From Massospora cicadina (Eukaryota > Entomophthoromycota > Entomophthoromycetes > Entomophthorales > Entomophthoraceae): 64,000 nt of DNA. Both the position numbers and the translations under genes were made by a program. Below, one piece after another: positions 12,317 to 23,219 of this stretch (positions are counted from its first letter, which is position 1; each line of letters starts with the position of its first letter). The DNA lies in the NCBI GenBank assembly GCA_022478985.1, contig JAKSZP010000014.1, positions 62,001 to 126,000 of the forward strand. The letters are read 5' to 3'. Under the pieces are notes generated by a model that searched no databases, was not told the origin of the DNA, and saw nothing but the letters and a program-made list of their open reading frames with translations.

Positions 12317-13393
12317 ATGGACAAAGGTCCACACACTCAGTCTAGCTCCGTTGCTGAAGCCACTTTTGAGGTTCCCATACCTTCCTGCTTGGAGGGATTG
12401 GAATCTTCATTTGATGCAGCTTCAGCCAGTGTACTGCCAGCTCATTCAGAGCTTGATTGTGAGTTCAAACTCACTGTTGATCTGGTGCGCATATCTTCTC
12501 CCATTTACCCTTTGAATGTATGGAAGGAAGCAGCCTTAGATATGTGGGTAAAGCAGTTAGATATATGCGCAATATTTCAGCGTACCTCTCCAGTATGCTC
12601 CCCACTTCTTTTTGTGAAGAAAGCCAATGGTACCTTACACCCATGCATAGATTATGGGAACCTAAACAATGTCACAGTATCAGATTTGCATCCATTCCTG
12701 GTGGACTCACATATTTCTTGCCATGTGGAAAAGGCTAGAATCTTTTTTAAACTGGATTGCTTAAGCGCGTTCAATCAGATCCATATCAAGAAGGGCCATG
12801 AGTGGCTCAACACATTCCAAACCAGAAAGGGAATTTCTCAGTTTCAAGTTATGCCCTTTGGGCTTAAAAATGCACCTGCTATTTTCCAATGTCACATAGA
12901 TGCAGCCTTGGGGACCTGCTGGGTATATGCGCGGTGGCCTACATGGAGATATTCTGGTGTTTCCCCTAATAAAGAATCATATGCGATACATCTGTGGCAA
13001 GTGGTGGAGCATTTGAGGGCAGCTGACCTTATGTTAAAGATTAGTAAGTGCAAGTTCTTCAAGTCCCAGGTCTTCTTCCTGGGAAACGTCATATTTGACC
13101 AAGGCCATATGATAACTCCAGACAAGGAGAAGGCGATTTGTGAGTGGCCCACCCCAACTTCAGTCAAGGAATTGAGGAGTTTTTTGGGGATGTGTATGTT
13201 CCTTAAGAAATTTACACCAAATCATTCTAAGGTGGCGGCGCCCTTGTATAAGGTGAGTAAAGCCAAAGTGCTCCAGTGGTCCCCTGTTTTTCAGGATGCC
13301 TTCCATGCGATAAAGTGCACCCTATTGTCTACATCCATACTTAGCCATGTAAATCCAGAAAAAGAATTTAATTGTGGCTACTGGTGCCTTTAA
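12317..13393 (+). pseudogene. Element A reverse transcriptase
   Basis: A 358-codon open frame spanning the RT fingers, palm and connection: LLFVKKANGTLHPCIDYGNLN, FFKLDCLSAFNQIHI (motif A Asp), QVMPFGLKNAPAIFQ (motif B) and KCKFFKSQVFFLGNVIFDQGH. Where YMDD should be (about 12920-12960) the frame reads unrelated residues. Comparison with G shows small indels on both sides, so the frame is open only because shifts compensate. The enzyme is therefore dead although the ORF is long. Confidence 0.85.
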
Positions 13394-13735
13394 ATTCGCA
13401 ATAGTGTCTGCCTTGTTACATTTGGGTGGAGGTGGAATAGAGAATACAGTAATATATTTCTCCAGGAAAATGTCCTTGTCAGAGTTAAACTTCGCCATTT
13501 ATTACAAGGAGCTAAAAGCAGTGGTTGAGGCGCTGTCCTATTGGCATCATCATTTGCCTGGCTCATCCCTACCATTCCGCGTTCATACAGATCACCATGC
13601 CTTATTTACTAAGCACCTCATGTCCTGACCCCATGGAAAACCTACTAGCATGTTTCTTGTCCCAATCTGTGTTCTCTTATGAGTCTATGAAGGGCAAGTA
13701 GAATGGTTTGGCGGATGCTTTGAATCAAACCCCTG
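13374..13735 (+). pseudogene. Element A RNase H
   Basis: Downstream of the RT in another frame. The RNase H pattern is visible: VATGAFKFAIVSALL (the first catalytic Asp is Gly), ELNFAIYYKELKAVVEAL (Glu present), then VHTDHHALF (Asp present). It continues after a break to NGLADALNQTP, the usual end of the connection to integrase. The lost first Asp predicts no activity. Confidence 0.8.
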
Positions 13736-15088
13736 CGTTAACTCCAAATCTTAAGGAAGTAGAGGTGCACAATACCCAATTAATGATCCCACCAGGTAAG
13801 ATTGTGTCCCAGAATCCCTCTCCCATGGAACACTTGTCAGCGCTTGCTCCTCTGGAAACCGCGAAGGAATATGGTATGTTAAGAAAGGTAGTTCTTTCAC
13901 AACCCTTGTCAGAAGAGTATAAAGTGGTACTCACCAAGAGCAAACTAAATCAGGAGAACATAAACAGGGGTTACCACATTAAGGAAGAGATGGTATTGTT
14001 TCAGGGACGCCTATGGGTTTCTGTCAGACCACAACGCCTGGAAATAACTGAGGGCCGTTATGATGGAATCACCATAGGGCTTTCTGGGAAGGCGAATACT
14101 CTGGAGCTAATTTGACTCACTTAAGATTGGAAGGTTTATCCACGAAGGTTGCCAGATATTGTAAGGAGACCCAGGTCTGCAACCAAATATAGTTAAATCA
14201 CCAGCCCCTCATGGGGTTGTTGGTACCAGTTCAAAAAGCTGAAGGGCCTTAGACTTTCTTATCAGTGGATTTTATTGTGACTTACCTGCATTTGAAGGCT
14301 ATGATGCCATCATAGTAGTGGTGGACAGTTTCTAAAAATTCGCCCACTTTATCCCCTGTAGAACTAAAGTTACTGCGGCAGAGATGGCTAAGCTCTTCGT
14401 GTTTCATGTGTTTGCCCTTCATGGGTGCCCCAGGAGATAATTAGTGATTGTGGTCCCCAGTTTACATCAGTATTTTGGGAAGAGTTGTAAAAACTCTTTG
14501 AATTCACCCCTTCCATTCTACTGCCTATCACCACCAATTGGGTGGGCAGGCTGAACAAGTGAAATAGTGTTTAGAACAGTTACTGAGGTGTTACATTGCC
14601 ACAGATCATACAGATTGGGCTTCCCATCTTCTCATGGCCCAATTTAGCTATAACAACGCCCAACATGCATCTATCAGTTCTCCCCATTTTTGCCAACTAT
14701 GGGTTTTTTTCACCTTCAACATGGAGCCCAGCTATGGATCTAGAGTGAAAGCGGTGGTGGACTTATCTAAGACACTCAAGAAAGTACACCAGGGGTTTAC
14801 CACAAATTTGGATGCAGCTTTACAAGCCTTTAATGAGAATGTTTATGGTAAGAGATAGGTAGATCCTGCGTTCAAGAAAGGGGGTCTCAGGATGCTTGAT
14901 GCTAGAAATATACCAAGCAAGCAGCCATGCAAAAAACTGGGACCAAGGAGGATAGGGCCATACCGCATTTTCAGAAAGGTGGGCCACGCCTCATATCATT
15001 TGGATCTTCTTTCATCATTCCAGATCTTTACCATCTTTCATAAAAGTAAGCTGACGCTGTTTGAGGGCACCCCACCAGAGACTCCATA
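13736..15088 (+). pseudogene. Element A integrase
   Basis: Pieces of integrase in several frames: the linker and N-terminal zinc-binding region about 13960-14190, the catalytic core about 14260-14620 (the region of HGCPRR and DCGPQFTS), and the C-terminal part with GPYRIFRKVGHASYHLDL and the FHKSKLTLF motif at 14930-15085. Several in-frame stops interrupt it. Confidence 0.75.
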
Positions 15089-15089
15089 G

Positions 15090-15398
15090 GCTTATCTTGT
15101 CAATGAGGCTCCAGAGTGGGAAGTGGAGGAAACTGTACCATCTCGCCATGTAAGAAGAAGGTTAGAGTACCTGATATCCTTGAAGGGATTTAATGCAGCT
15201 GAGAACAGTTGGGTGCCAGCGCGCAATGGCGCCCATACCCATAACCTAATTGAGGTTATCCACGAGCGTTTCCCTGAGGCAGCAGGACCCAAGTCAAAGC
15301 AAAGTATTGCCACCATAAAGATGGCCCCTGCCCATAAGAATTTCTACTTGGCAGAAGCACCTGGAGGAGGGTGGAGCCTCAACAGAACGGGAGGGTAA
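15090..15398 (+). pseudogene. Element A chromodomain tail
   Basis: The frame across 15105-15300 encodes EWEVEETVPSRHVRRRLEYL and then KGFNAAENSWVPARN, a clear chromodomain fused after integrase. In chromoviruses this domain directs integration to particular chromatin. It is followed by a polypurine tract that abuts the 3' LTR. The frame from 15123 is still open for 91 codons. Confidence 0.85.
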
Positions 15399-17490
15399 TG
15401 TCTTAGTTAAATGACACAATTTAAGGTACAGCTTCTGGAGACAAGGCTGGGTGCGATGAGGCTAAAAAGATAAAAATGGCAGGCCTCCCTAACCTGAAGA
15501 ATACCCTGGACCAACGCTGAGTAAAAGCAAGATATGCCCAAGTTGGTCCTGGTGGTGCACGTGAAGCTCAGCACTGCATTACATCAAGGCATTAAAGCAC
15601 ACCAGCTTTGTTACTAATAATGATAGTTTGTTATAATTGCTTGGAGAATGGGGTTTTGAAACCTGGTTAATTTACAATATTGCCAGATCTGGAAAATTTC
15701 ATCTGCAATCAATAAGTCAAGTTTGGAATTACTCAAGCTACAGTACCATGACTGATGGTAGTGTGCGCTTATTGGTTCATTTCAGGCTTAGTACCACTCA
15801 TGGAGATTGATGATTCTCCCAGTTGAGATTGTTAACCATATCATGGCTCTTTTTGATATCAGCTATTATGATTTATAAATCAGGCATCGATGCCAATTAA
15901 TTTATCTAATTTAAGGGGTTTAACATTAATTAATCTGATGAATTCAATGGATCACCTTATGTCAGGCACCCATGCTGACTAATTCAGCTGATTTGACTTT
16001 TGAGTTCAGTGGATCCCAGCAGTTTGAGTTAATTACATCATGCAACCTTGACTACTTAACCTTGTTCAACTTTCAAGAGTTCAGTGGATCTCAGCAGTTA
16101 ATTACAACAGGGAATCAATTCACCTGATTTATCAATTGAACCTGCTTCTACTTTTGGTTGTTTCAGTCTTAATTTAGCTCATCAAAATAAGTTCTCAATA
16201 TCTAAAGATTCCCAAAGCATCTGGATAAATCACCAATAGATTTATAAGGGTAATTTAATGGTTCAGCTTCACATTATGCTCCCCAACCAATTAGTTGAGC
16301 TATCTCAATTCAACAATCATTATAAGAGATTTACTGGGGACTAATGCCAAGAATCAATCTACAACTAATATTTTAGATTTCATAGGATTCACCGCCAACT
16401 AATGTCAAGGGTTAATCTACAACTAATTTGATTTAATAGGATTTACTGGCAAATAATGTCAAGGATCAATATACAACTAATATTTTTTAAGGATTTCAGC
16501 GGACAAAGCCATGATTTTATATTTATGATTGCCAGCTGACGTTGCTGAGGATTTTCATGCTAGAGTTACTTGCAGATGATGCTGAGAATTTCTGGGATAG
16601 ATTTTGAGTTTCTGGTGAGTTACACCGATGATATTTAATGAGTTTCTGACGAGTTATGCCAAAGATGGTTAAGGTTGGAGTCTTACAATGTATTATGCCC
16701 CGTGCTACCCAAGAATCCAATATAACACCAGATCATATGAAAGTTAGTTGGGTGGGCTGATCAGCTATAAAAGCACCACCTTTTTATCTAAATAAAGATC
16801 TACATTTACATATTCTTCTCTTTTTCAAGTGATTCATTACTAGAAATCCTGGATAGCAAGATATCCCTAAGGATTAGATGCTGAGTCAAGCATCTAGGGA
16901 GTGGCTGGCGCTACCACTCCCCCTGATGACAATGAAGAAGCGTAGCAAGGGGTCAACAGTCCTCATAAAGTTGATATTAGCACACCAGCCAGGTTCCTGA
17001 ACCATTTAAAATGGTAAACTTTTCAACACTCCCCAATGTTTATTAGCAAATTCTTGAGACCAACCTTCTTGCTGGTTGACTTTCTTAATAAAAACCCCAT
17101 TAGTTTTACGTTTTTGCATGGTCCCTTGGGCGAACCCGTGCGCAGACCTCCTCAAGGAGGTCTTCAACAATCTAAGACATTTGATTTATCTAAATTAACA
17201 ACGGAATATGGTGCACGCCTGGGACATCCTGGTCCCAGATTAAAGCACCCAAGCACACTGGCAAATCTACATTTGGTTATGGACTCCTCTTTGGAGTCCA
17301 ACCAAGTTCTGTTGTTTGTTTGTTATCTACTTATATATTCTGTGTTGTATATCCTTTCCTGGGTCCCACTGCTCCAGAACCTTTTGAGGTGCCCTATTCC
17401 TAATATTACTAGCGACTAGTTCCCTTGAAGTGTGGCTGTGCATCCCACACCATCTCACTGGGAATGAGAGAGTTACAAACACTCTTGACA
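15399..17490 (+). repeat. Element A 3' LTR (interrupted)
   Basis: 15399-15820 and 17034-17490 together match the 5' LTR; removing the nested insertion and its duplication leaves about 879 bp. It starts TGTCTTAG and ends TTGACA, next to the right-hand copy of the TGTAC duplication. Confidence 0.88.
15821..17028 (+). mobile_element. Solo LTR nested in element A 3' LTR
   Basis: A 1,208 bp insertion splits the 3' LTR of A. It is flanked by CTCCC on both sides (15816-15820 and 17029-17033). Its ends are AGTTGA (for TGTTGA, first base changed) and TCAACA, so they form the expected short inverted repeat. It has internal tandem repeats, about 3 x 55 bp at 16325-16495 and shorter ones at 15940-16110. 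It is much longer than the other LTRs here, and no second copy was found in the window. Strand is uncertain. Confidence 0.78.
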
Positions 17491-17495
17491 TGTAC

Positions 17496-18339
17496 CCTAA
17501 ATAGTTTTATCTGTCTTGGATAGATTAAGTTCTTTTAATTGTTTTAATTTATTGTGAGCCATCCTTACCACCCAAAACAGGTGTGAAAGGCTTTTTTATA
17601 TAAATACTGAGGCCCAGACCCTCCACCTGGACCATACTCAGCACTCCTCTAGGTGCAAATGGGGCCCCAGGCCTTGAGTAACCCCCTTTTCTCAGATATG
17701 TGGTTTGGTTCATGTGATGGATGAGTGATGGGTCACTTGCTTGCCCTCAAGAAACCTCCCTCTTTTCCCCTTTTCCTCTTATTACTTTTTAAAAATGATA
17801 GAAAGGATTTGCAGGGAGGTGGTCCAGTCCAGGGGCCATTGGAAGTGCCCTAGGTCCTATCAAACCATCAGCTCAGTTACTTACAACATGCTAAAAATGC
17901 CTAAAATCTCCTCAATTACCAAACATAACTATTTGAATCCAACAAGTCAGATCAATCTTAAACTTGTCAAATTTATTTCAGATTGACACTCAAGATCATC
18001 TATTCACCCCTAAGGTCAATCCAACCAATCTACCAGTTAAAATGAATCCATGAAAAACTTGTTACACTAATATAAGATCTTCACCAATAGTTAACCCAGA
18101 AAATTAAAATTTTTAAAGACTTTAATTTTTTTGAAAGTTTTCCTTTGCCTGTGTTATTCCCATTGTCCTAACCAATCATATTATGACTCATGGGCCTCAG
18201 GCCCAGGCCAGTGCTCTGGCCCTTCCCTGATCCTCCCCTCACATAAAGGCAATAGAGCCTTCTAGGGTTTTTTTCTGGTTCATTCTCTAATCATAATTTC
18301 CTTTTAGATAATCCTGTCATCCCATTACTTTGTTCATGT
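17496..18339. other. Gene-free DNA between elements A and B
   Basis: AT-rich sequence with no supported gene. A weak TATATAAATACTGAGG motif occurs near 17616, without a reading frame after it. Confidence 0.4.
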
Positions 18340-18344
18340 GGGAT

Positions 18345-19184
18345 TGTGGAATACGCCAATGGATGCCACAAATAATATTTTAAAAACGAGATATTTTACT
18401 TTATATAAAAGTATAATATAATACTTATTATGGTTTTTTATATTTTTTATTATTAAAAGCGCGGCAAAACCAAGAAAGGCTCCTTTGTCAATACTAGCTT
18501 TTCCTATTTAAACTAGTTCAAATTTCGAGACCATTGATATTTGAGGCAAAAGAATGCAAAGCTCAGTCTTCCATATTAGGGCATATAGGCTTTTGGCCTA
18601 TCAGATCGAAGATAAAAACTTTTAGAGGTAAAACTGACCTGTGTGGTAACGATTTGATGAATTATATTAAATCACCTGAGAGTAAAATCTTTTCACCTCA
18701 GCGGTGGTCTGACTCGGATGGTAATTATTGGGTATTTTGGCAGTAGTCAGACTTGGATGGTAATGATTGGCTAATGTTTACCCTATCATCCTCGAGTAAA
18801 ATCTTTGCACCTCGGCGGTGGTTAGACTTGGATGATAATGATTGGTTAACTCACACCCAATCATTGACAGGTAACATCCTCTTGCCTTGCAGAGGTTCCT
18901 ATCCATGCAATTTTATACTTCTCATATTTGACTGAGGAGTCAGAGTATTTCTATTATTAGTATTTACTGTTTTAAGCCAATTTTTATGATAAATCATATT
19001 CCTCTGGTTGTTAGGAACCCACCAAGAATCCACTAGGGTTTTTTTGTTGTGGGAACTCATATTGTTGATATCCCCATTATTATTTAAAAATTGGGCAGGT
19101 GATGGGCCAATCATAAGAGCAGATTTGGGAACACTAATACCTCCAACATTCCTTTCCTTAGATTGGAAAGAAGAATGTCCAACA
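18345..19184 (-). repeat. Element B 3' LTR
   Basis: Matches the 5' LTR over its full length, including the internal ~50 bp repeats (18680-18870). On the minus strand it is preceded by the polypurine tract GAGGGGGGCAA (19185-19195). Confidence 0.92.
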
Positions 19185-19379
19185 TTGCCCCCCTCAAGAA
19201 TGTTGGTAGGGGTGTTGCAGTTATGGTAGGGTGGTACCTTTTCATCCACTTGAGAGGTAGGAAGGTGGATGCAGAGCTTATTGGCAGCCTGCCCTTTTTT
19301 TGTCGCGAGTTTAGTGGAGTTAGTGTGCATGCAAGAGTAATCCTTCTTGCTGAGTTTGGTATTGGCTAAAATTAAAGGT
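19185..19379 (-). pseudogene. Element B residual integrase C-terminus
   Basis: In the same open frame as the protease C-terminal half (18899-19729), the sequence passes from protease into TKLATKKGQAANKLCIHLPTSQ, which matches the integrase tail of D (TNLAKMVTKEGQAANELWPP at about 25240-25300). RT, RNase H and the integrase core are therefore missing by a single internal deletion. Confidence 0.78.
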
Positions 19380-19774
19380 ACTTCATAGTTGAGCAATGAC
19401 AAGGACCCTTGTTTCATGTTGATAATACCATAATATTCGATCATGAACTGCGTACTTATAAGCATATCATAATAGTTGTTGTCTAGAGCCACTGCGGGGG
19501 CTGATAGGATAAGTTTCCCAATACAAATGGGAAGGGACGAGTAAGCACCCAGTGTGCAGGTGTGGTTAGGACCAGCAGTTCCATAGTCTTGGTTGTACTC
19601 CAAGTCAGGTGCAAGTTTGATTTTTTTATCAACCTGGAGGAGATTACGTTTACCAGGGAGCCTGTATCCAGTATGGCCATCACCCAAACTTTTTATATGA
19701 CCGCTTCGACTTTTTGAGTATCCCCCCAAAAGTAGGTGACAACGCTAAGACCTCCTTGAGCTGGAAATTGGAGG
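19380..19774 (-). pseudogene. Element B aspartic protease
   Basis: The retropepsin active site MAILDTGSLVNVISSRLIKK is intact (D-T-G-S, about 19625-19683). A frameshift follows, and the rest of the fold continues in the neighbouring frame (YGTAGPNHTCTLGAYSSLPICIGKL and a conserved hydrophobic stretch). Near-identical to the protease of D at 28308-28550. Confidence 0.8.
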
Positions 19775-20161
19775 TTAATTTGCTTGTGGTATCAGGGTAA
19801 ATTTTTTTATAGATTGCATGGTATAGCCATGCTGGATAGGGCGGATAAGGTGGGAATTCACCTCATTGGCGTCGCTGGTGGTATCAATGACAATTGGCTC
19901 CCCTAAAACTTGGCAGAGATATGTCTCTTCGGGTATAGTAGCCTCCTCTACTCTTCCAGCATTTAAGCAATCGGGAACTTCCACCTCAGCAGGTGCTCCT
20001 ACAACATAATAGCTGACCTCATCTGTATCCCCCTCAGAATTATCCCTAGGGTATTTGTAACGCGAGGGTAATGACATAAGTTGTTTAAGTGAGTTAGGCA
20101 TGAGGTTTTCAGCAATAGGTGTGCCTTTCCCTATGCTGACATTTCTTTTCCCTGCTCCCAT
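19775..20161 (-). pseudogene. Element B gag-pro linker
   Basis: A 128-codon open frame between the zinc knuckle and the protease. It is acidic (YPRDNSEGDTDEVSYYVVGAPAEVEVP) and has no domain I recognise. The same region in D (about 28560-28800) has a related sequence, so it is a conserved linker before the protease. Confidence 0.55.
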
Positions 20162-20164
20162 TCC

Positions 20165-20267
20165 TCAGCGTCAGCTTTCTTCTTCCAGCATTGCCTCCAT
20201 GTGGCCAAACTTGTTGCAGTATTCACACCGAGGGCGTTCAGAACGTTTGGCTTTGGGGCTTTGCTCT
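20165..20267 (-). pseudogene. Element B Gag zinc knuckle (frameshifted)
   Basis: Directly after the gag stop, in the next frame, the minus strand encodes PRCEYCNKFGHMEAM. This is C-x2-C-x4-H, with the last Cys (CW) one base out of frame. It is a CCHC nucleic-acid-binding knuckle broken by two single-base shifts. Confidence 0.7.
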
Positions 20268-21749
20268 TTAGGGCCCATTATCTGAAGGGGCTCCCTTCTT
20301 GTCCTCAATAGCTAGGGCTCGAGGCTTAGGCTTTTGATCATCAATGGTTAAAACGTGAGGTCGAGCTACTGCTCCACGTGAAACATTGGGATTATGGAAA
20401 TTGGCGACATTTATTAATGCTTCCTTGATGTCTTGGATGGTATGGAAATAGCGTTTAACGGAGGTGATGTGCATTGCTAGCGATGGGTAGGAAGCCACTC
20501 CAGTCAAAGCGGCGGCTATAGCATCATCCATAGTCAACATTTTTGAGGTTAACAGCATCTGTGCCTCCATACAGAATCGCTCCATAAAAGTGGCCACGGA
20601 CTCTCCTTTCTGGATATTCATGCATATGAAAGCTTGCTTTTTCATGCTTAAAGCTTGTTTGGAGCTGAACGTGTTTATGAGGGCCTCTTTAACCTCGGAC
20701 CAGGTGCTAAGAGCGTCCATATGTGGGACCATCACCTCTTGTGCCATGCGGCCCAAACAGGAAAGAATATGTTTGGCCTTTTGACGGTCAGTTGCCCCTT
20801 CCATAGCTGCTTCATAAACGTATAAAAATGAAGCAATGCTGCCCTCACCGGGGATAAACTTGTCTTTAAACGTAGGTTTGAATGAATGATAGTCATTCCC
20901 AGAAAGGGTGTGAATAGCTGAAGCTTCTGCTTCTGAGGTTTCAGAGCGGTAGCTTAACTGATCAAAGGCCCATGAAAGGTGATCAAACTGGTCATGCAGA
21001 GCTTCAAGCCAGGTTTCTATGTTAGAGAGGGCTTCTAGGGGCCCGAATTCACATAGTCTCAGTTGAGCTTCAATCCCTGATTTTTGAGTTTCAAGATCTT
21101 CTACTCGATTCTCCATTGCAGAGACTTGGAAATGGAGTTGTGATACCATTGAGCTTAGGTTTAATTGGGCAGTTTCCACAGCTTTCATGTGGTTCTTCAG
21201 CTCTTCTTTCATTTGGTTACACCCTTCATCATCATGAGAGTGAGAGCTTGGGCCTTGTACTCCATCCTTGATCTGCTCATACTTCTGCTCGACCTTTGTT
21301 AGTTGACTAGATACTTCCTTTAACAACACAGGACTTTCCAATGAAACTTTCATCGCTTTTGTTTCCATTTCACATTCAGTCAGGCGACGGGCCAAATATT
21401 TGGTATTTTCGAGTGAAGCTTTAAGAGATAGCTCCTTTTCTAGTTGAACAACCTTGGCCGCTAGGGTGGTGGTGGCACTAGATGGTTTAGACAACAGATG
21501 ATGTTCAATTTCATCAACACGCGAGAAGGCCTGTATTAACTGCTGCTCCACCACAGCCACACGCTGTTCATATTCTTCTTGAAGGACAAAGTCGGGGGCT
21601 GAAAGGTCATGATGTGTTTTCTCAATTTGCTTTTCAAGCTCTTTAGCAAACTCCTCCAACAATGAGCGGGTGCTAGCAGAAGATGCGTTCAGCTCATCTT
21701 TAAAGATCTTCATGGCCTCCTCAACATACTTTACAATCCCAGTATCCAT
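20268..21749 (-). CDS. Element B Gag (493-codon open frame)
   Basis: Structural protein of the retrotransposon particle. Residues about 1-250 are strongly heptad-like coiled coil (rich in E, K, Q and L: EQQLIQAFSRVDEIEHHLL, AAKVVQLEKELSLK). About 280-430 is the Ty3/gypsy capsid region (FKDKFIPGEGSIASFLY, KQAFICMNIQKGESVATFMERF). The C-terminal part is basic, and a zinc knuckle follows after a frameshift. This is the longest uninterrupted retroelement frame in the window; the chosen ATG is internal, since coding homology continues upstream. Confidence 0.85.
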   Translation of the reverse strand: MDTGIVKYVEEAMKIFKDELNASSASTRSLLEEFAKELEKQIEKTHHDLSAPDFVLQEEYEQRVAVVEQQLIQAFSRVDEIEHHLLSKPSSATTTLAAKVVQLEKELSLKASLENTKYLARRLTECEMETKAMKVSLESPVLLKEVSSQLTKVEQKYEQIKDGVQGPSSHSHDDEGCNQMKEELKNHMKAVETAQLNLSSMVSQLHFQVSAMENRVEDLETQKSGIEAQLRLCEFGPLEALSNIETWLEALHDQFDHLSWAFDQLSYRSETSEAEASAIHTLSGNDYHSFKPTFKDKFIPGEGSIASFLYVYEAAMEGATDRQKAKHILSCLGRMAQEVMVPHMDALSTWSEVKEALINTFSSKQALSMKKQAFICMNIQKGESVATFMERFCMEAQMLLTSKMLTMDDAIAAALTGVASYPSLAMHITSVKRYFHTIQDIKEALINVANFHNPNVSRGAVARPHVLTIDDQKPKPRALAIEDKKGAPSDNGP

Positions 21750-22262
21750 AGTAGCAAGTCAATCATGCAGCTGTATGATGAAGTTGCGATTAGCTTCTCC
21801 ACCAGATCTAACTGCTCCAATATGTTCAGAGGTCAGGTGATACAACTTTTCATAGGCTATATTCAAAGCTGCATGAGTATCTCAGTGTCGATGTAGCTCT
21901 TCATGATGGCCAGCTAAAAGATGCATCATATGGACCAAGGCAGGATGAGAAAACTTGCGTACATAGGTGGTCATATTTGTAAGCTGACCATAGGTCTTTG
22001 GGAGGACACTAGTCTCATAGAGAAACAAGTGATGTTCCTCTACCAATGATGCTCATTCACAAGATGCAATGTCACCAGGGTTAAGAATGCCATGGGTAAG
22101 ATCTCTCACAGCTTCAGTGGCTGGCCAAGTGATGCGATGAGACTCAGGTATTAATATGGGCTCAAATTGGTTTTTTTAAATATCAAAGCGGTAGGACTGT
22201 CCATGTGATCATCTTCTTCAGTTTCTTCCCCATTTCGCACCCAGCGGGTGACACTCTCCATT
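21750..22262 (-). pseudogene. Element B Gag, N-terminal part with stops
   Basis: The likely original start is an ATG at 22262 (MESVTRWVRNGEETEEDD). The frame breaks at an A7 run and continues in the frame of the long gag ORF, with three in-frame TGA codons (near HEEEL-HRH, SCE and QLHD). Arginine CGA codons changed to TGA are the simplest explanation. It joins directly to the intact frame that follows. Confidence 0.65.
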
Positions 22263-22349
22263 TCTTTTTTCTTTTTTAATACTTATTTTTTTTTAGTACT
22301 AGATGGTCCCAACCCAAGCTTTTTTTATACTTATTAAAGTATGCAGGGG

Positions 22350-22374
22350 CTCAACCCCTGTAGTGAGCACCAAT
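22350..22374 (-). promoter_or_regulatory. Element B primer-binding site
   Basis: Just inside the 5' LTR the minus strand reads TTGGTGCTCACTACAGGGG. It starts TGG as required for the complement of a tRNA 3' CCA end. The same motif occurs at this position in D, E, F and I. It runs into a perfect 6 bp hairpin (CAGGGG, loop, CCCCTG). Confidence 0.7.
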
Positions 22375-22375
22375 T

Positions 22376-23214
22376 TGTGGAATCTGCCAATGGACGCCAC
22401 AAATAATATTTTTAAACGAGATATTTTACTTTTATTAAAAGTATAAAATAATACTTATTATGGTTTTTTATATTTTTTCTTATTATTAAAAGCGCGGCAA
22501 AACCAAGAAAGGCCCCTTTGTCAATAATAGCTTTTCCTATTTAAACTAGTTCAAATTTCGAGATCATTGATATTTGAGGCAAAAGAATGCAAAGCTCAGT
22601 CTTCCATATTAGGGAATATAGGTTTTTGGCCTATCAGATCGAAGATAAAATTTTCTAGAGGTAAAACTGACCCATGCGGTAACAATTTGATGAATTATAT
22701 CCAATCACCTGCAAGTAAAATCTTTTCACCTCGGCGGTGGTCTGACTCAGATGGTAATGATTGGGTATTTTGGCGGTAGTTGGACTCAGATGGTAATGAT
22801 TGGCTAATGTTTACCCTATCATCCTTGAGTAAAATCTTTGCACCTCAGCGGTGGTTAGACTTAGATGATAATGATTGGTTAACTCGCACCCAATCATTGG
22901 TGGGTAATATCATCTTGCCTTGCAGAGGTTCCAATCCATGCAATTTTATACTCCTCATATTTGACTGAGGAGTCGGAGTATTTATATTATTAGTATTTAC
23001 TGTTTTAAGCCAATTTTTGATAAATCATATTCCTCTGGTTGTTAGGATTCCACCAAGAACCCACTAGGGTTTTTTGTTGTGGGAACTCATATTGTTGATA
23101 TCCCCATTATTATTTAAAAATTGGGCAGGTGATGGGCCAATCATAAGAGCAGATTTGGGAACACTAGTACCTCCAACATTCCTTTCCTTAGATTGGAAAG
23201 AAGAATGTCCAACA
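22376..23214 (-). repeat. Element B 5' LTR
   Basis: Read on the minus strand it begins TGTTGGACATTC and ends TTCCACA. It contains about three imperfect ~50 bp direct repeats (core AGTAAAATCTTTKCACCTC, SGGTGGTYWGACT) at 22720-22890, probably upstream regulatory repeats. The primer-binding site follows directly. Confidence 0.92.
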
Positions 23215-23219
23215 GGGAT

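Larger units (their letters stand above)
8905..17490 (+). mobile_element. Element A: Ty3/gypsy chromovirus
   Basis: Complete LTR retrotransposon with a perfect 5 bp target-site duplication, TGTAC at 8900-8904 and 17491-17495. The LTRs are 8905-9796 and 15399-17490; the second is enlarged by a nested solo LTR. Order inside: long leader, gag remnant, protease, RT, RNase H, integrase, chromodomain, polypurine tract (GGGAGGGTAA before 15399). The LTRs share roughly 80% identity by eye, and pol carries many stops and frameshifts, so the copy is old and dead. It is of the same family as element G. Confidence 0.9.
18345..23214 (-). mobile_element. Element B: non-autonomous gag-protease LTR element
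   Basis: Complete LTR element with a perfect 5 bp duplication, GGGAT at 18340-18344 and 23215-23219. The LTRs (840 and 839 bp) are about 94-95% identical by eye, the most similar pair in the window. The interior (19185-22375) encodes Gag and protease, then jumps straight into the last part of integrase; RT, RNase H and the integrase core are absent. It must have moved using enzymes from another element, most plausibly a relative of D. Confidence 0.92.
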
